The notes beneath the pieces were generated by a model. The model was not told where the DNA came from, ran no database searches, and saw only the letters and a list, made by a program, of their open reading frames with translations. A stretch of DNA of 64,000 nt from CAG-791 sp045130475 (GTDB lineage Bacteria > Bacillota > Clostridia > Lachnospirales > Lachnospiraceae): positions 1-64,000 of the forward strand of contig JBGUPU010000033.1 in assembly GCA_045130475.1 (NCBI GenBank). The letters are read 5' to 3'. Position numbers and translations under genes: made by a program. This document shows, in pieces, positions 49,570-58,431 of this stretch. Position 1 is the first letter of the stretch; each line of letters starts with the position of its first letter.

Positions 49570-50685
49570 TTATTTCTCAAAAGGGAACGTATACTGGCTA
49601 AGACCACATTCATCACGGAGCTGGATCAGCTCTTTTTGAATCGATTCGCCGACGGGGACGCCTTTATCTTTGCGCTCCTGCCAGGCCAGCCATTCCTTTT
49701 CACCGGCAGTATAAATGCGTTCTGCGCCGGGTTCTTTCCTGGAGGCACGAAGACCCCGGCAGATATCTCCGGCTGTCTTTTTAAACGTTTCCAGTCCCAT
49801 AAAGAACTCGGGATTGATCACAAAGAAGAAATGCCCCAGACGGTACATCTGCGGACTTCCATCCTCAGCGACCCCGCTCAAAGCCTTCATAAAGGGGCCG
49901 CCTGACAGCGCGGAAGACAGGATTTCCACAACTGTCGTAAATCCGTAACCCTTGTATCCGGCGGTCGACTCCCCTCTCCCGCCCAGCGGCAGCAGAGCGA
50001 CATTTCCTTTGCGCATCTCTTTCAGGATCGTTCCGGAGTCCGTTGGAACACTGCCGTCCTTTGCGATCACGCAGCCTTCCGGAGTAGGCTTTCCCATTCT
50101 CTCGTAAAACTCGATCTTTCCGTTCTGAATGATGCAGGTCGCACAGTCCAGATTGAAATCGAACTCTTCATCCGTCGGCATGGTAAATGTCATCGGATTT
50201 GTTCCCATCATAGGTTCTACACCAAAGGTAGGAGCTACTGACGGTCTAGCATTGGTGCCTGAAATGCCGATCATCCCCGCTTTTGCCGCCATAGTAGTCC
50301 AATAGCCCGCAATACCATAATGTGTAGAGTTGAAGATCGTACCCCCTGCCATTCCGTATCTGCCGGCCTTTTCAACCAGCATTTCCATCATCCTGTGACT
50401 TGCCACCATGCCCATTCCATTGTGGGCATCCATCACGACGGTCGTCGGCCCTTCTTTTACAATCTCCACATCTGTCTTCGGAAGAAGAGTCCCTTTCTTA
50501 ATACGATCCAGATAGATCGGTTTAAAGCGGTTGCATCCATGGCTCTCGATTCCGCGGCGGTCGCTTTCAAGGAGAACATCTGCACAGATTTCAGCGTCTT
50601 CTTTCGGTACACCATATTTTACAAATACGTCGATCATGAAGTCATTCATGAGCTTCCAATCGACATAAGGTCTTGTCTCAGTCAT
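49570..50685 (-). CDS. Malate/L-lactate dehydrogenase family (Ldh2 type)
   Basis: A 371-aa NAD(P)-dependent 2-hydroxyacid dehydrogenase of the Ldh2/YlbC/ComC family, which is unrelated to classical LDH. Markers: DRRGIESHGCNRF near residue 48, NSTHYGIAGYW, GTNPMTFTMP and GYKGYGFTTVVEIL. Members oxidise malate, lactate, ureidoglycolate or sulfolactate; the exact substrate cannot be assigned. AGGAG precedes the ATG. A 2-phosphosulfolactate phosphatase homologue (58432) is in the same window, so a sulfolactate link is conceivable but unproven. Confidence 0.9.
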   Translation of the reverse strand: MTETRPYVDWKLMNDFMIDVFVKYGVPKEDAEICADVLLESDRRGIESHGCNRFKPIYLDRIKKGTLLPKTDVEIVKEGPTTVVMDAHNGMGMVASHRMMEMLVEKAGRYGMAGGTIFNSTHYGIAGYWTTMAAKAGMIGISGTNARPSVAPTFGVEPMMGTNPMTFTMPTDEEFDFNLDCATCIIQNGKIEFYERMGKPTPEGCVIAKDGSVPTDSGTILKEMRKGNVALLPLGGRGESTAGYKGYGFTTVVEILSSALSGGPFMKALSGVAEDGSPQMYRLGHFFFVINPEFFMGLETFKKTAGDICRGLRASRKEPGAERIYTAGEKEWLAWQERKDKGVPVGESIQKELIQLRDECGLSQYTFPFEK

Positions 50686-50705
50686 TTGCTGTTCTCCTGA
50701 AAAGC

Positions 50706-51773
50706 TTATATTACTCCCAGTTTCATTAATTCATCCAGGTCGAAGAGGAGTTCGTAGAATCCTTCTCTGGGGATATCATCCGGAAGTTTTTCGACAGCAG
50801 ATCCTGCATCAGTTCCTATTTCTTCTACAGACTCTGCATTGATGGATTCGACAGCTCCCGCAGGCTCTGCATCGGTAAACCCGGCATTTTCCACAGGCTC
50901 TGTGCCGGTGAACTCAGCATTTTCTGCAGGCTCTGCACCGGTGGATCCGGCATTTTCCGCAGGTTCTGCACCGGCGGTATCCGCAGCTGCCGCTCTGGTT
51001 TTGGCACGGTTCAGTGCACTTTCAATATCTGCCGAGTTGCAGGCAATGGCATGCTCCATCATGGCAAGAGAGATTGTATGGCGGCCGATAAAGTCATCCG
51101 CATTGGCCAGGAGCAGCTCCTGATACTGCTGGGCGATTTCAGCATAGGTACGCACAGACTCTCGCGCACCCGGGAGCGCAGCGATTTCCTTCAGGCTCAT
51201 CTGGCCGATCGGCGTCTGCAGAATAAACGGCTCTTTCGGGAAGACATACTCCTCATCAGCGCCGACAAGACGATCCGCGCAGCGCAGGTCTGCGCGCACC
51301 TGCATCAGAACTTTGCCTGTCTGATTTCTGCCCTTCCATTTTGCAGGATCATGGACCCATTCTTCATTCCCCGGGATCAGGCGCCCGATCAGACTCTCCT
51401 TCGGCATTTCCACGAGGAGACTGAAACCGGTCCCGAGGAGCTTTTTACGGAGCTCAGGATTCTGCAGGAACTTCTGACGCATTCCGATCCTCATGACCTG
51501 CGGACGAACTGCTTCCCAACTGTTGTTTTCCAGAATTCTCTGCTTCTTGGACGTTTTTAACAGAGCGGAGGAATCGCCGCCGCATTCAAGAATCTTGTCG
51601 GCAGTAGCTTTGCTGCGTCCAAAGATCGCTCTCATGTAATAGAGGAACTGTTCCACAGTCTCAAAGCGGGTGCCCATATAGGTAAAAGGCGCCGGGTACT
51701 GGTTGCTGAATACGCCCAGGTCCTCATCTGCGGTTTTGAAGATAAGAATATGTTCCCCTGTCATTTCTGCCAT
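50706..51773 (-). CDS. NADAR-domain protein with tandem-repeat linker
   Basis: A 355-aa protein. Residues ~10-165 are a NADAR (YbiA-like) domain: FETVEQFLYYMRAIF, WEAVRPQVMRIGMRQKF, then AKWKGRNQTGKVLMQVR. NADAR proteins cleave N-glycosidic bonds and some have been reported to remove ADP-ribose from guanine in DNA. Residues ~265-325 are four degenerate 11-residue repeats (GAEPAENAG type; DNA ~50840-50975). The C-terminus (FYELLFDLDELMKLGV) may be a docking helix. GAGGGGG precedes the ATG. It lies 20 bp upstream of the Ldh2-type gene. Confidence 0.85.
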   Translation of the reverse strand: MAEMTGEHILIFKTADEDLGVFSNQYPAPFTYMGTRFETVEQFLYYMRAIFGRSKATADKILECGGDSSALLKTSKKQRILENNSWEAVRPQVMRIGMRQKFLQNPELRKKLLGTGFSLLVEMPKESLIGRLIPGNEEWVHDPAKWKGRNQTGKVLMQVRADLRCADRLVGADEEYVFPKEPFILQTPIGQMSLKEIAALPGARESVRTYAEIAQQYQELLLANADDFIGRHTISLAMMEHAIACNSADIESALNRAKTRAAAADTAGAEPAENAGSTGAEPAENAEFTGTEPVENAGFTDAEPAGAVESINAESVEEIGTDAGSAVEKLPDDIPREGFYELLFDLDELMKLGVI

Positions 51774-51845
51774 GATTATTACCCCCTCTCTAAAAAAAAT
51801 CGGATTTCTATTTGTATCTATTATAATCGTCCAAAGAAACGTTTA

Positions 51846-51880
51846 CAACAAAACCGCCATCACAGGATGGCGGTTTTTGC
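51846..51880. terminator. Bidirectional terminator after the HAD phosphatase gene
   Basis: Perfect 11-bp stem AAACCGCCATC (51851-51861) / complement (51866-51876) with T-runs on both strands; lies between the HAD gene stop and the NADAR gene start. Confidence 0.85.
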
Positions 51881-51921
51881 ATACAAACTGAATAAATCAG
51901 ACGGAATCGTGTATCTCCTGA

Positions 51922-53043
51922 TCATGCTGCCGGAGCCAGTTCTTCTTCCTCATCCTCCGCTTCGACCGGCACGTACTGCTGTTCTGCTTTCGTCATTTCA
52001 TCAGGATAAATCCTGGAAAAGTCATTTTTCATAGAAATCGGGATAAATCCTTTAGCTGCGTAATCCGCTGACTTCTCCTCCCAGTTCTGGGTACCCCATT
52101 CTCTGACATCATCATCGGCAACCAGCATATATGCCTGTGCAGGATATGGATTCCTGCTGTCGATGGTGTAATTCATCATGCTGGTATCGCTTCCGCTGTT
52201 GCCGAATGCAAGTACAGGCCGCTGCCCGATCTCTCTCTCGATGTAAATAGATTTGTTGCCGTTGAGGTTTTTCTGGATAAAACCGCCTGTCAATACCAGT
52301 TCGTCGCCGTTCTCATATTTGAAATTCATATTGGACGGTTCTGTCTCATGGCCTTTCTGCTTGATCTCAAATACAGTGCCGATCACATGGTTGGGTGTGA
52401 TGTAATCCCCGAACGGTGTGTTCGCAATGATCGCACGGGTTGTCGTGCGCTCCGTTCCGCTAATGGCATAGATCGTGAATTTGTTCTCATAGAGATATTT
52501 TACAAGCTCCACCATGGGAAGGTAGGAATTGTCAATATATCTCATATTGTTAAAGCTTGCGGTATACTTCTGCCCGAATTCAACTACATAGTCGGAGAAT
52601 TCCTCCACGGTCATTCCCGCGTAAGCCTTGGCGAAGTTTCTGGCAAGTGTCTCATCTGCTACATATCCGGGCTTTATGGACGCAGCGATCTCTTTCAGCT
52701 CATCGGAGACCCTCTCCGGGTGATCATGCAGGCAGAATTCGATAAACATCATGGTGTCGTAATACGTATAATACGTTTCGCATACCAGTGTACCGTCCAT
52801 ATCAAACACTGCAATACGGTCTTCTTCCGGAATGAAGTTTTCCTTGTCGGAAGGATCCGTGACTTTGGCCACATAATCCCTGAGCTCCTGCGCGGGTTCC
52901 GATCCCTCTGCCCAGTACTCCGACAAAGGGGCATTCTCTGTCACTTTTAAGCATTTTGCAACAATGAAATTAGCTGCTATTGCAATAATAAGCAGAATCA
53001 CTGCGATCACAGCAGCCTTTGAGGTTTTTTCGTTTCTTTCCAT
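51922..53043 (-). CDS. Membrane-anchored HAD-superfamily phosphatase
   Basis: A 373-aa protein: one N-terminal membrane segment (AAVIAVILLIIAIAANFIV), then a HAD hydrolase with motif I FDMDGTLVCE near residue 79, motif II SGTE and motif IV FGNSGSD. The catalytic domain should face outside. The arrangement resembles secreted phosphoserine- or phosphocholine-type phosphatases. The C-terminus is strongly acidic (EDEEEE). AGAGGAA precedes the ATG. Substrate unknown. Confidence 0.87.
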   Translation of the reverse strand: MERNEKTSKAAVIAVILLIIAIAANFIVAKCLKVTENAPLSEYWAEGSEPAQELRDYVAKVTDPSDKENFIPEEDRIAVFDMDGTLVCETYYTYYDTMMFIEFCLHDHPERVSDELKEIAASIKPGYVADETLARNFAKAYAGMTVEEFSDYVVEFGQKYTASFNNMRYIDNSYLPMVELVKYLYENKFTIYAISGTERTTTRAIIANTPFGDYITPNHVIGTVFEIKQKGHETEPSNMNFKYENGDELVLTGGFIQKNLNGNKSIYIEREIGQRPVLAFGNSGSDTSMMNYTIDSRNPYPAQAYMLVADDDVREWGTQNWEEKSADYAAKGFIPISMKNDFSRIYPDEMTKAEQQYVPVEAEDEEEELAPAA

Positions 53044-53239
53044 TAGTCTGTTCCTCTTAATCTGATTGTCAAAATCATTTGACCGAAATAAATCCGGCCT
53101 GCTACCTTAAGCAGTATAGTATACTTCATGATTTTTTGCCAGAGCGGACAGAAACTTGATTGCAGAGGAAAATCTGTATGGCAGAACACAGACGGCCGGC
53201 GGCAGATCACCTGCGGGACGATAATCGAAGTTCCACATA

Positions 53240-53291
53240 TTGACACAATGTCAGGACAGTTATATAATACACACGCTGACACAGTGTCAGC
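53240..53291 (+). promoter_or_regulatory. Promoter with two TGACAC-TGTCA operators
   Basis: TTGACA (53240-53245), 17-bp spacer, TATAAT (53263-53268). Palindromes TGACACAATGTCA (53241-53253) and GCTGACACAGTGTCAGC (53275-53291) share the same half-sites, one on the -35 box and one over the transcription start. A dimeric repressor is expected; none is encoded next to it. Confidence 0.75.
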
Positions 53292-53337
53292 AAAATCGGA
53301 TGAAATACTGAAATTCTGAAATAAAGAGGAGGAGACC

Positions 53338-54093
53338 ATGAGCAAAAAGATTGTACAGACAGCAGGCAGAAACCAGTTGGGAGAGTTTGCTCCGATGTTC
53401 GCGCATCTGAATGACGATGTGCTTTTCGGTGAGGTTTGGAATGAGGAAGCCATCGATGTAAAGACAAAGTGCATTATCACTGTCGTATCCCTGATGGCAT
53501 CCGGCATCACGGATTCTTCCCTGACCTATCATCTGCAGAACGCCAAAGCACACGGCGTGACCAAGGAAGAAATCGCAGCCATCATTACCCATGCGACCAT
53601 GTACGTGGGCTGGCCCAAAGGCTGGGCGGTCTTCAGACTGGCAAAGGAAGTCTGGAATGAAGAAGAGCCTGCGCTGACCGAAAAGGAGAAATTTCAGAAT
53701 ACAATTTTCTTCCCCATCGGAGATCCGAACCCCTACGGAGAATTCTTTGTAGGCCAGAGCTATCTTGCCCCGGTTTCCACGGAGCAGATTCCTGTCTATA
53801 ACGTAACTTTTGAGCCCGGCTGCCGCAACAATTGGCACGTCCATCACGCAAAAAGCGGAGGCGGCCAGATGCTGATCTGCGTCGGCGGCAGAGGCTATTA
53901 TCAGGAATGGGGCAGGGACGCCATTGAGATGACGCCCGGCACCGTGATCAATATTCCTGCAGAAGTCAAGCACTGGCATGGAGCTGCCCCCGATTCCTGG
54001 TTTTCTCATCTGGCTGTTGAGATTACGGGAGATGAAACCAGCAACGAGTGGCTGGAAGCAGTAAATGAGGAAGATTACAGCAAACTGAGATAA
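53338..54093 (+). CDS. Carboxymuconolactone decarboxylase-like / cupin fusion
   Basis: A 251-aa protein. Residues ~15-110 are an AhpD/CMD-like domain (KCIITVVSLMASGI, YHLQNAKAHGVTKEEI); residues ~130-245 are a cupin with NVTFEPGCRNNWHVHHA (metal-binding His) and HWHG. It lacks the CxxC of peroxidase-type AhpD. GAGGAGG precedes the ATG. It is a single gene behind a tightly controlled promoter with twin operators. Likely an oxidative or electrophile stress or aromatic-acid enzyme; the substrate is unknown. Confidence 0.9.
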   Translation: MSKKIVQTAGRNQLGEFAPMFAHLNDDVLFGEVWNEEAIDVKTKCIITVVSLMASGITDSSLTYHLQNAKAHGVTKEEIAAIITHATMYVGWPKGWAVFRLAKEVWNEEEPALTEKEKFQNTIFFPIGDPNPYGEFFVGQSYLAPVSTEQIPVYNVTFEPGCRNNWHVHHAKSGGGQMLICVGGRGYYQEWGRDAIEMTPGTVINIPAEVKHWHGAAPDSWFSHLAVEITGDETSNEWLEAVNEEDYSKLR

Positions 54094-54100
54094 AAGAAAG

Positions 54101-54146
54101 GGACCGGCTGTCACCGCACCAGTGTGGTAACAGCCGGTCCTTCTTT
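54101..54146 (+). terminator. Terminator of the CMD-cupin gene
   Basis: Perfect 11-bp stem GGACCGGCTGT (54101-54111) / complement (54130-54140), then TTCTTT. Confidence 0.85.
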
Positions 54147-54362
54147 ACTGTTCAATCACATGTAGCTGGATATTAGGACTCATATATAGCAAAATAATTC
54201 TGCAGAAACACTCGCAGATATGCTCTGTCCGCATTCAAAATTTACTTTTATTTTGAACGATGATAAAGCACAAATATAGACGAAATAATCTATTAGGGCA
54301 CCATGTCCTTATTCCGCAGTTTTCTGATGCACAGGTCATTGCGCAGCGATTCTTTTATTCTT

Positions 54363-55451
54363 TTATATGGGAAGTATATGAAGTTCGAGCAAAGCGGATT
54401 TGCATTCATTGACTATCCTCAGTTTATTCCATTTGGATAAGTCTGTTCTTGCTTCCGTTTTTTTCATAATCTCTTTTATTTCGTCAGCTTCATTGTTTAC
54501 GAAACATCTGTCAATGCTTTTCAGCTCGTTTACCACTTCTTCACGCTGTTTCGCGACTTCATCTGTCTCTTCTCTGAATATTGTCTCTGGCTTATCACCA
54601 TAATACTTGCGATAGATGTCGATCTTGTCCTCATCAAGAAGATAATTTCTGGTCTCTCTGCCAAACATCTGTTTCCTGTCCTGCAGTGTTTCCTTGTCCC
54701 TCTGCATCTCTCTTTTCGTCGCGCGGATCTTTGATTTGAGGAAAGACGTTCCCTTGATGAATACCGCATAATCCTCTAATACAGAAGGATCGTCGAAATA
54801 GAGATAGATCCAGATTCCTTCTACGATAAATTTCTTTTCCGGGTGCTGTTTTGAATAATCGATTGCAAACTTAACAAAGTCTACAAATACCTTATCTTCA
54901 TATTCTTCCTTGGGAATACTGTTTCTCTCCTCAAGGCCGATATAGTATTTTGCCCCCTCACCGGTAAAGAAACTGAAGAACATATCAGAATAGCCCTTCA
55001 GATCATCCAAAGTGAAATGATCCTTGACGAGAAGCAGATCGTCAAGCTCGATATGATCAATATCGTCTCCCTCAAGCGTTCTTGCCATCTGGGATTTTCC
55101 GCTTCCCGAATGACCGAGAATAAAACAAATATTTGTTTCACCTGAATTAAAGCTTTCCTCCTTGTAGTAAAGATCCGGTTCTGAAAGCACATATTTTTCG
55201 TTTGGCAGCTGCAAATCTTCAAAAATATTGATGTCAGCAAACAATTTATCTCTTACGAGGACATACATTTCCGGAACTGAATGCCCCAGGAATTCGTTTG
55301 AGTAATAGTTGGAGAACCGCCTCTGTTTTCTCGGAAGGGTTTTATATTTGACGTAAATCTGGTTGAGCTCTGTCTGTGTGGCGATATTGTCTGTTATTAT
55401 GACAAGTGACGGATCTTGGAGCGCCTGTTCCAAATCAGTATATTTTTCCAT
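54363..55451 (-). CDS. P-loop NTPase / nucleotide-kinase-like protein of unknown function
   Basis: A 362-aa protein with Walker A GHSGSGKSQ near residue 113, followed by IDHIELDDLLL and later KKFIVEGIWIYLYF, an arrangement of AAA_33/zeta-toxin-like small-molecule or nucleotide kinases. Residues 1-~100 and 240-362 (Lys/Glu-rich, helical) are unassigned. The gene is visibly more AT-rich than its neighbours, suggesting recent acquisition. AAAGGA precedes the ATG. No partner gene adjoins it. Confidence 0.8.
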   Translation of the reverse strand: MEKYTDLEQALQDPSLVIITDNIATQTELNQIYVKYKTLPRKQRRFSNYYSNEFLGHSVPEMYVLVRDKLFADINIFEDLQLPNEKYVLSEPDLYYKEESFNSGETNICFILGHSGSGKSQMARTLEGDDIDHIELDDLLLVKDHFTLDDLKGYSDMFFSFFTGEGAKYYIGLEERNSIPKEEYEDKVFVDFVKFAIDYSKQHPEKKFIVEGIWIYLYFDDPSVLEDYAVFIKGTSFLKSKIRATKREMQRDKETLQDRKQMFGRETRNYLLDEDKIDIYRKYYGDKPETIFREETDEVAKQREEVVNELKSIDRCFVNNEADEIKEIMKKTEARTDLSKWNKLRIVNECKSALLELHILPI

Positions 55452-55987
55452 AATTGTTCCTTTCCATCCGTAAAAAATACTTACGGTCTTTTAATATCTA
55501 TATCATAACACAACAGTAAAGAAAACTGCAGAGCGGATGTGTACAGCAAAATGATCTTAGATTCATTTATAAAGGCAATGGAATCAAGTCCCATTGCCTC
55601 TGCCTCTCCGACCATGCGCAAAACTCCAGTATTCCATTCCGGCATAATTTTATCATATAATAATCGCATTTTCGAATAGAGAAGAGAGTCTGATCAAGCC
55701 ACAACTTACAAAATCTCCTGGAAGAGAGCCTTCCCGGCCGCTCCAATAATGTCTAACAGATAGTTTCGTCATTGCCGCCGGCATTTCTACAAATTGATTT
55801 TAAATGTGTTCGGGAGTAAAATGATATAGTGCACAAATGTCGTCGGTATTTGAATCACCTGTTTTAAGAGAGCAGGGGAGACGGAATAAGTTTTAAAAGC
55901 AACAAGCCATGCCGAAAATTTCTCGGCATGGCTTGTTTTTTTATGATTTTAAATATCTTGTTTGTATTTTAATATCAAGGAATTTTA
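55452..55987. other. AT-rich non-coding stretch
   Basis: About 535 bp. A 62-codon open frame at 55481-55669 (minus) has no ribosome binding site or recognisable family and was not called. A strong hairpin terminator lies at 55901-55944, preceded on the plus strand by about 100 bp that could encode a small RNA. Confidence 0.4.
55901..55944. terminator. Strong terminator hairpin
   Basis: Perfect 15-bp stem AACAAGCCATGCCGA (55901-55915) / complement (55923-55937), with TTTTTTT on the plus strand and GCTTTT on the minus strand. It can end the P-II gene; the better U-run faces the plus strand, where no gene is known. Confidence 0.8.
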
Positions 55988-56656
55988 TTATTCTTCCAGC
56001 ATTCTCAATCCGGCAATTTCCGAGACAGGCAGTGTGAAGCAGATTGCGCCAGCAGGCGTTTTCGGTCCCATTTTCTCGGCAACTGCTTTCATGATGGCAG
56101 CCTTTTTGGTTTTGGTCTCAGCTATGAAGATCACTTCTTTTTCGTCGGCAAGGGAGACCCCGAAAAATTTGCCGGAAATCTTTGCTCCTGTTCCTTTGGC
56201 ATGAATGACCGTTCCGCCATCCGCTCCGGCTGTTCTGGCAACATCCATGACATCATCAATATGTCCGCTGTTCGCGATGATTACAATCAGTTCGTAATTA
56301 AACTCCATCTTAGGCACCTCTTTATTCATCTCCCTCTGGTTTGTCATGTAGGCAAGCGATTTTCCTCCGCTTACGCTTTTAATCGGAACAGTCATCATAA
56401 TGCCATTCCCGGGGATATCAATCATAAACTCTTTCTTTGCGTCTTTAAAAAAACCAGGGATCTCTTTTCCGGAGATGACTCCGGCAATCAGCGCTTTCTG
56501 CATGGGTTCCAGGCCTAAAATACTAAGCTGATTCTGAGTCGCCGTTCCTCTTCCCAGCATGGTGATGACCGGAGTGACGTTTTTTCTTTCATAGAACTTC
56601 ATTAAGTCATAGAGTTCGATCCTGTCATGGATCGTTATTACCAAACTGATATCCAT
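55988..56656 (-). CDS. Tandem P-II-like regulatory protein
   Basis: 222 aa. The second half (ELIVIIANSGHIDDVMDVARTAGADGGTVIHAKG, GVSLADEKEVIFIAETKTK) is a P-II nitrogen-regulator-like domain; the first half is a related but diverged domain. The ATG at 56656 shares its A with the TGA of the DUF1538 gene, so the two are coupled, with GGAGGTGGAG as the ribosome binding site. It likely gates the DUF1538 transporter as GlnK gates AmtB; the ligand is unknown. Confidence 0.85.
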   Translation of the reverse strand: MDISLVITIHDRIELYDLMKFYERKNVTPVITMLGRGTATQNQLSILGLEPMQKALIAGVISGKEIPGFFKDAKKEFMIDIPGNGIMMTVPIKSVSGGKSLAYMTNQREMNKEVPKMEFNYELIVIIANSGHIDDVMDVARTAGADGGTVIHAKGTGAKISGKFFGVSLADEKEVIFIAETKTKKAAIMKAVAEKMGPKTPAGAICFTLPVSEIAGLRMLEE

Positions 56657-58197
56657 CACTCCACCTCCCATAGCTCGATAATATCCGCGTCAGCAAAGTG
56701 CTCCATGTAGGCTTCCGGCGAGGGGTATGCTTCTTCCGCAGATTTTCTGGAGAGGACATATCTCACACCCATGATCTGTACAGTGATAAGAGGCATCATG
56801 GCAACAAGCGCGACCGTTCCGAAAGCGTCTGTCAGAATCCTGCCGCCGACAGCTTTGCAGACACCGATGGCAAAGGGAAGCATGAAAGTGGCAGACATGG
56901 GGCCTGACGCGACACCGCCGGAATCAAACGCAATAGCTGTAAATATGGGCGGAACAAAGAAGGTCAGCACTAAAGCAATCAGATATCCCGGCACTACGAT
57001 CCATAAGATGCTTATGCCGGTGAGAACTCTGATCATGGAAAGTGCCATGGCAAAGGCTATGGCGAACTGAAGACTTCTCAGCATAGCTTTGCTGCCTACT
57101 GCGCCTGCGCTGATTTCTTCGACCTGCCTGGTAAGGACATGCACAGCAGGTTCAGCAGATACAACAAACCAGCCGATCAGCGCATATACAGGGATGAGAA
57201 GATATCTGGTCCAGCCGCCGACCATGGTCTGCCCGAGCAATTGTCCCAAAGCTGAGAAACCAAGGTTGGCTCCGAGCAGGAATAAGACCAGACCGATATA
57301 AGTAAATACAATGCCGACAATGATCTTTCTAAACGCATCTTTTTTCAGATGGAAGGCAAGTACCTGAAAAACGAGAAAAATGACAAGAATGGGCGCCAGA
57401 GCAGTGAATACTTCTTTCATAAAGATCGGGATGGATTTTATATAAGCAAATCCAAGCTCGACAGTATCCGCATAGCGGCTCGCAGCTTCAGATGCAATTT
57501 CAGATGCTTCCCCGGGATAGAAAAAGCCCAGCAGAAGAACGGCAAGAACGGGTCCTATCGAGCAGAGCGCAACGAGTCCGAAACTGTCATCCTCCGCGTT
57601 CTGGTCGCTTCGGATCGAGGATACGCCGACGCCCATGGCAATGATGAAGGGTGCTGTCATCGGACCTGTGGTCACACCACCGGAGTCAAAGGCTACGCTG
57701 ATGTAATCGGGGTCAGACAGAAAGGCCAATACAAGGATAATACCGTAAAAAATAATGAGAATCCATCTGAGACTGATACCAAGCAGGATCCTGAGCATGC
57801 ACAGCACAAGAAAAAGCCCGACACCTACAGACACAGTAAAAACCAGCACAAAGGAATCTATATGCGATACATTTCCTGACAGGACCTGCAGATCCGGTTC
57901 AGCCATTGTGATAATGACTCCGATCAGAAAACTCACAGCCAGAATGATACAAATATTCCGGGTTTTTGTCATCGTACTGCCTAGATGCTCGCCGATCACG
58001 ACCATCGAATTATCGGACCCATACATAAAGATGCTGAGCCCCACAATCAGCAGCGCACTGCCCACAAGGAAAGAGAGCATGGCATCCGTTGCAACCGGCG
58101 CTGCAAGGAAGGCAAGAATACAGACGATAATTCCTATAGGCAGAACGGAATTGATCGACTCTTGAAGCTTGGTGATGAGAACTTTGTTTTTTAGCAT
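56656..58197 (-). CDS. DUF1538-family integral membrane protein
   Basis: 513 aa with two homologous halves of about six membrane segments each. Both halves carry the family hallmark FDSGGV(T/A)(T/S)GPM. DUF1538 proteins are presumed transporters, commonly paired with P-II-like proteins, as here. I use the ATG at 58197 (GGGAG seven bases upstream); an ATG twelve codons earlier has a weak site. The transported ion or solute is unknown. Confidence 0.88.
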   Translation of the reverse strand: MLKNKVLITKLQESINSVLPIGIIVCILAFLAAPVATDAMLSFLVGSALLIVGLSIFMYGSDNSMVVIGEHLGSTMTKTRNICIILAVSFLIGVIITMAEPDLQVLSGNVSHIDSFVLVFTVSVGVGLFLVLCMLRILLGISLRWILIIFYGIILVLAFLSDPDYISVAFDSGGVTTGPMTAPFIIAMGVGVSSIRSDQNAEDDSFGLVALCSIGPVLAVLLLGFFYPGEASEIASEAASRYADTVELGFAYIKSIPIFMKEVFTALAPILVIFLVFQVLAFHLKKDAFRKIIVGIVFTYIGLVLFLLGANLGFSALGQLLGQTMVGGWTRYLLIPVYALIGWFVVSAEPAVHVLTRQVEEISAGAVGSKAMLRSLQFAIAFAMALSMIRVLTGISILWIVVPGYLIALVLTFFVPPIFTAIAFDSGGVASGPMSATFMLPFAIGVCKAVGGRILTDAFGTVALVAMMPLITVQIMGVRYVLSRKSAEEAYPSPEAYMEHFADADIIELWEVE

Positions 58198-58431
58198 GAC
58201 TGTCTCCCAGGGTTTATTTTTAACAGGGTTCATCCCGGCAGAGAAGCCCCCTCATCTATAAACTATACACGCTTTCCGAACCTTATCATAGCTTAACCCC
58301 TTGAAAAAATCAAATAATCGCTCTGTGAGAAATCCCTGCCCGTCTGCTGACATTTTCCGCTGCTTTTTTGTCTTTGTCTTTTGTCTTTAACAAGGAAAAT
58401 ATATTATCCTTATCAGCTGTGCTGCGTTACA

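Noticed and set aside
55481..55669. A 62-codon minus-strand open frame
   Set aside because: No ribosome binding site, no known domain, and it ends just upstream of the P-loop gene's own start region; support is too weak to call it a gene.
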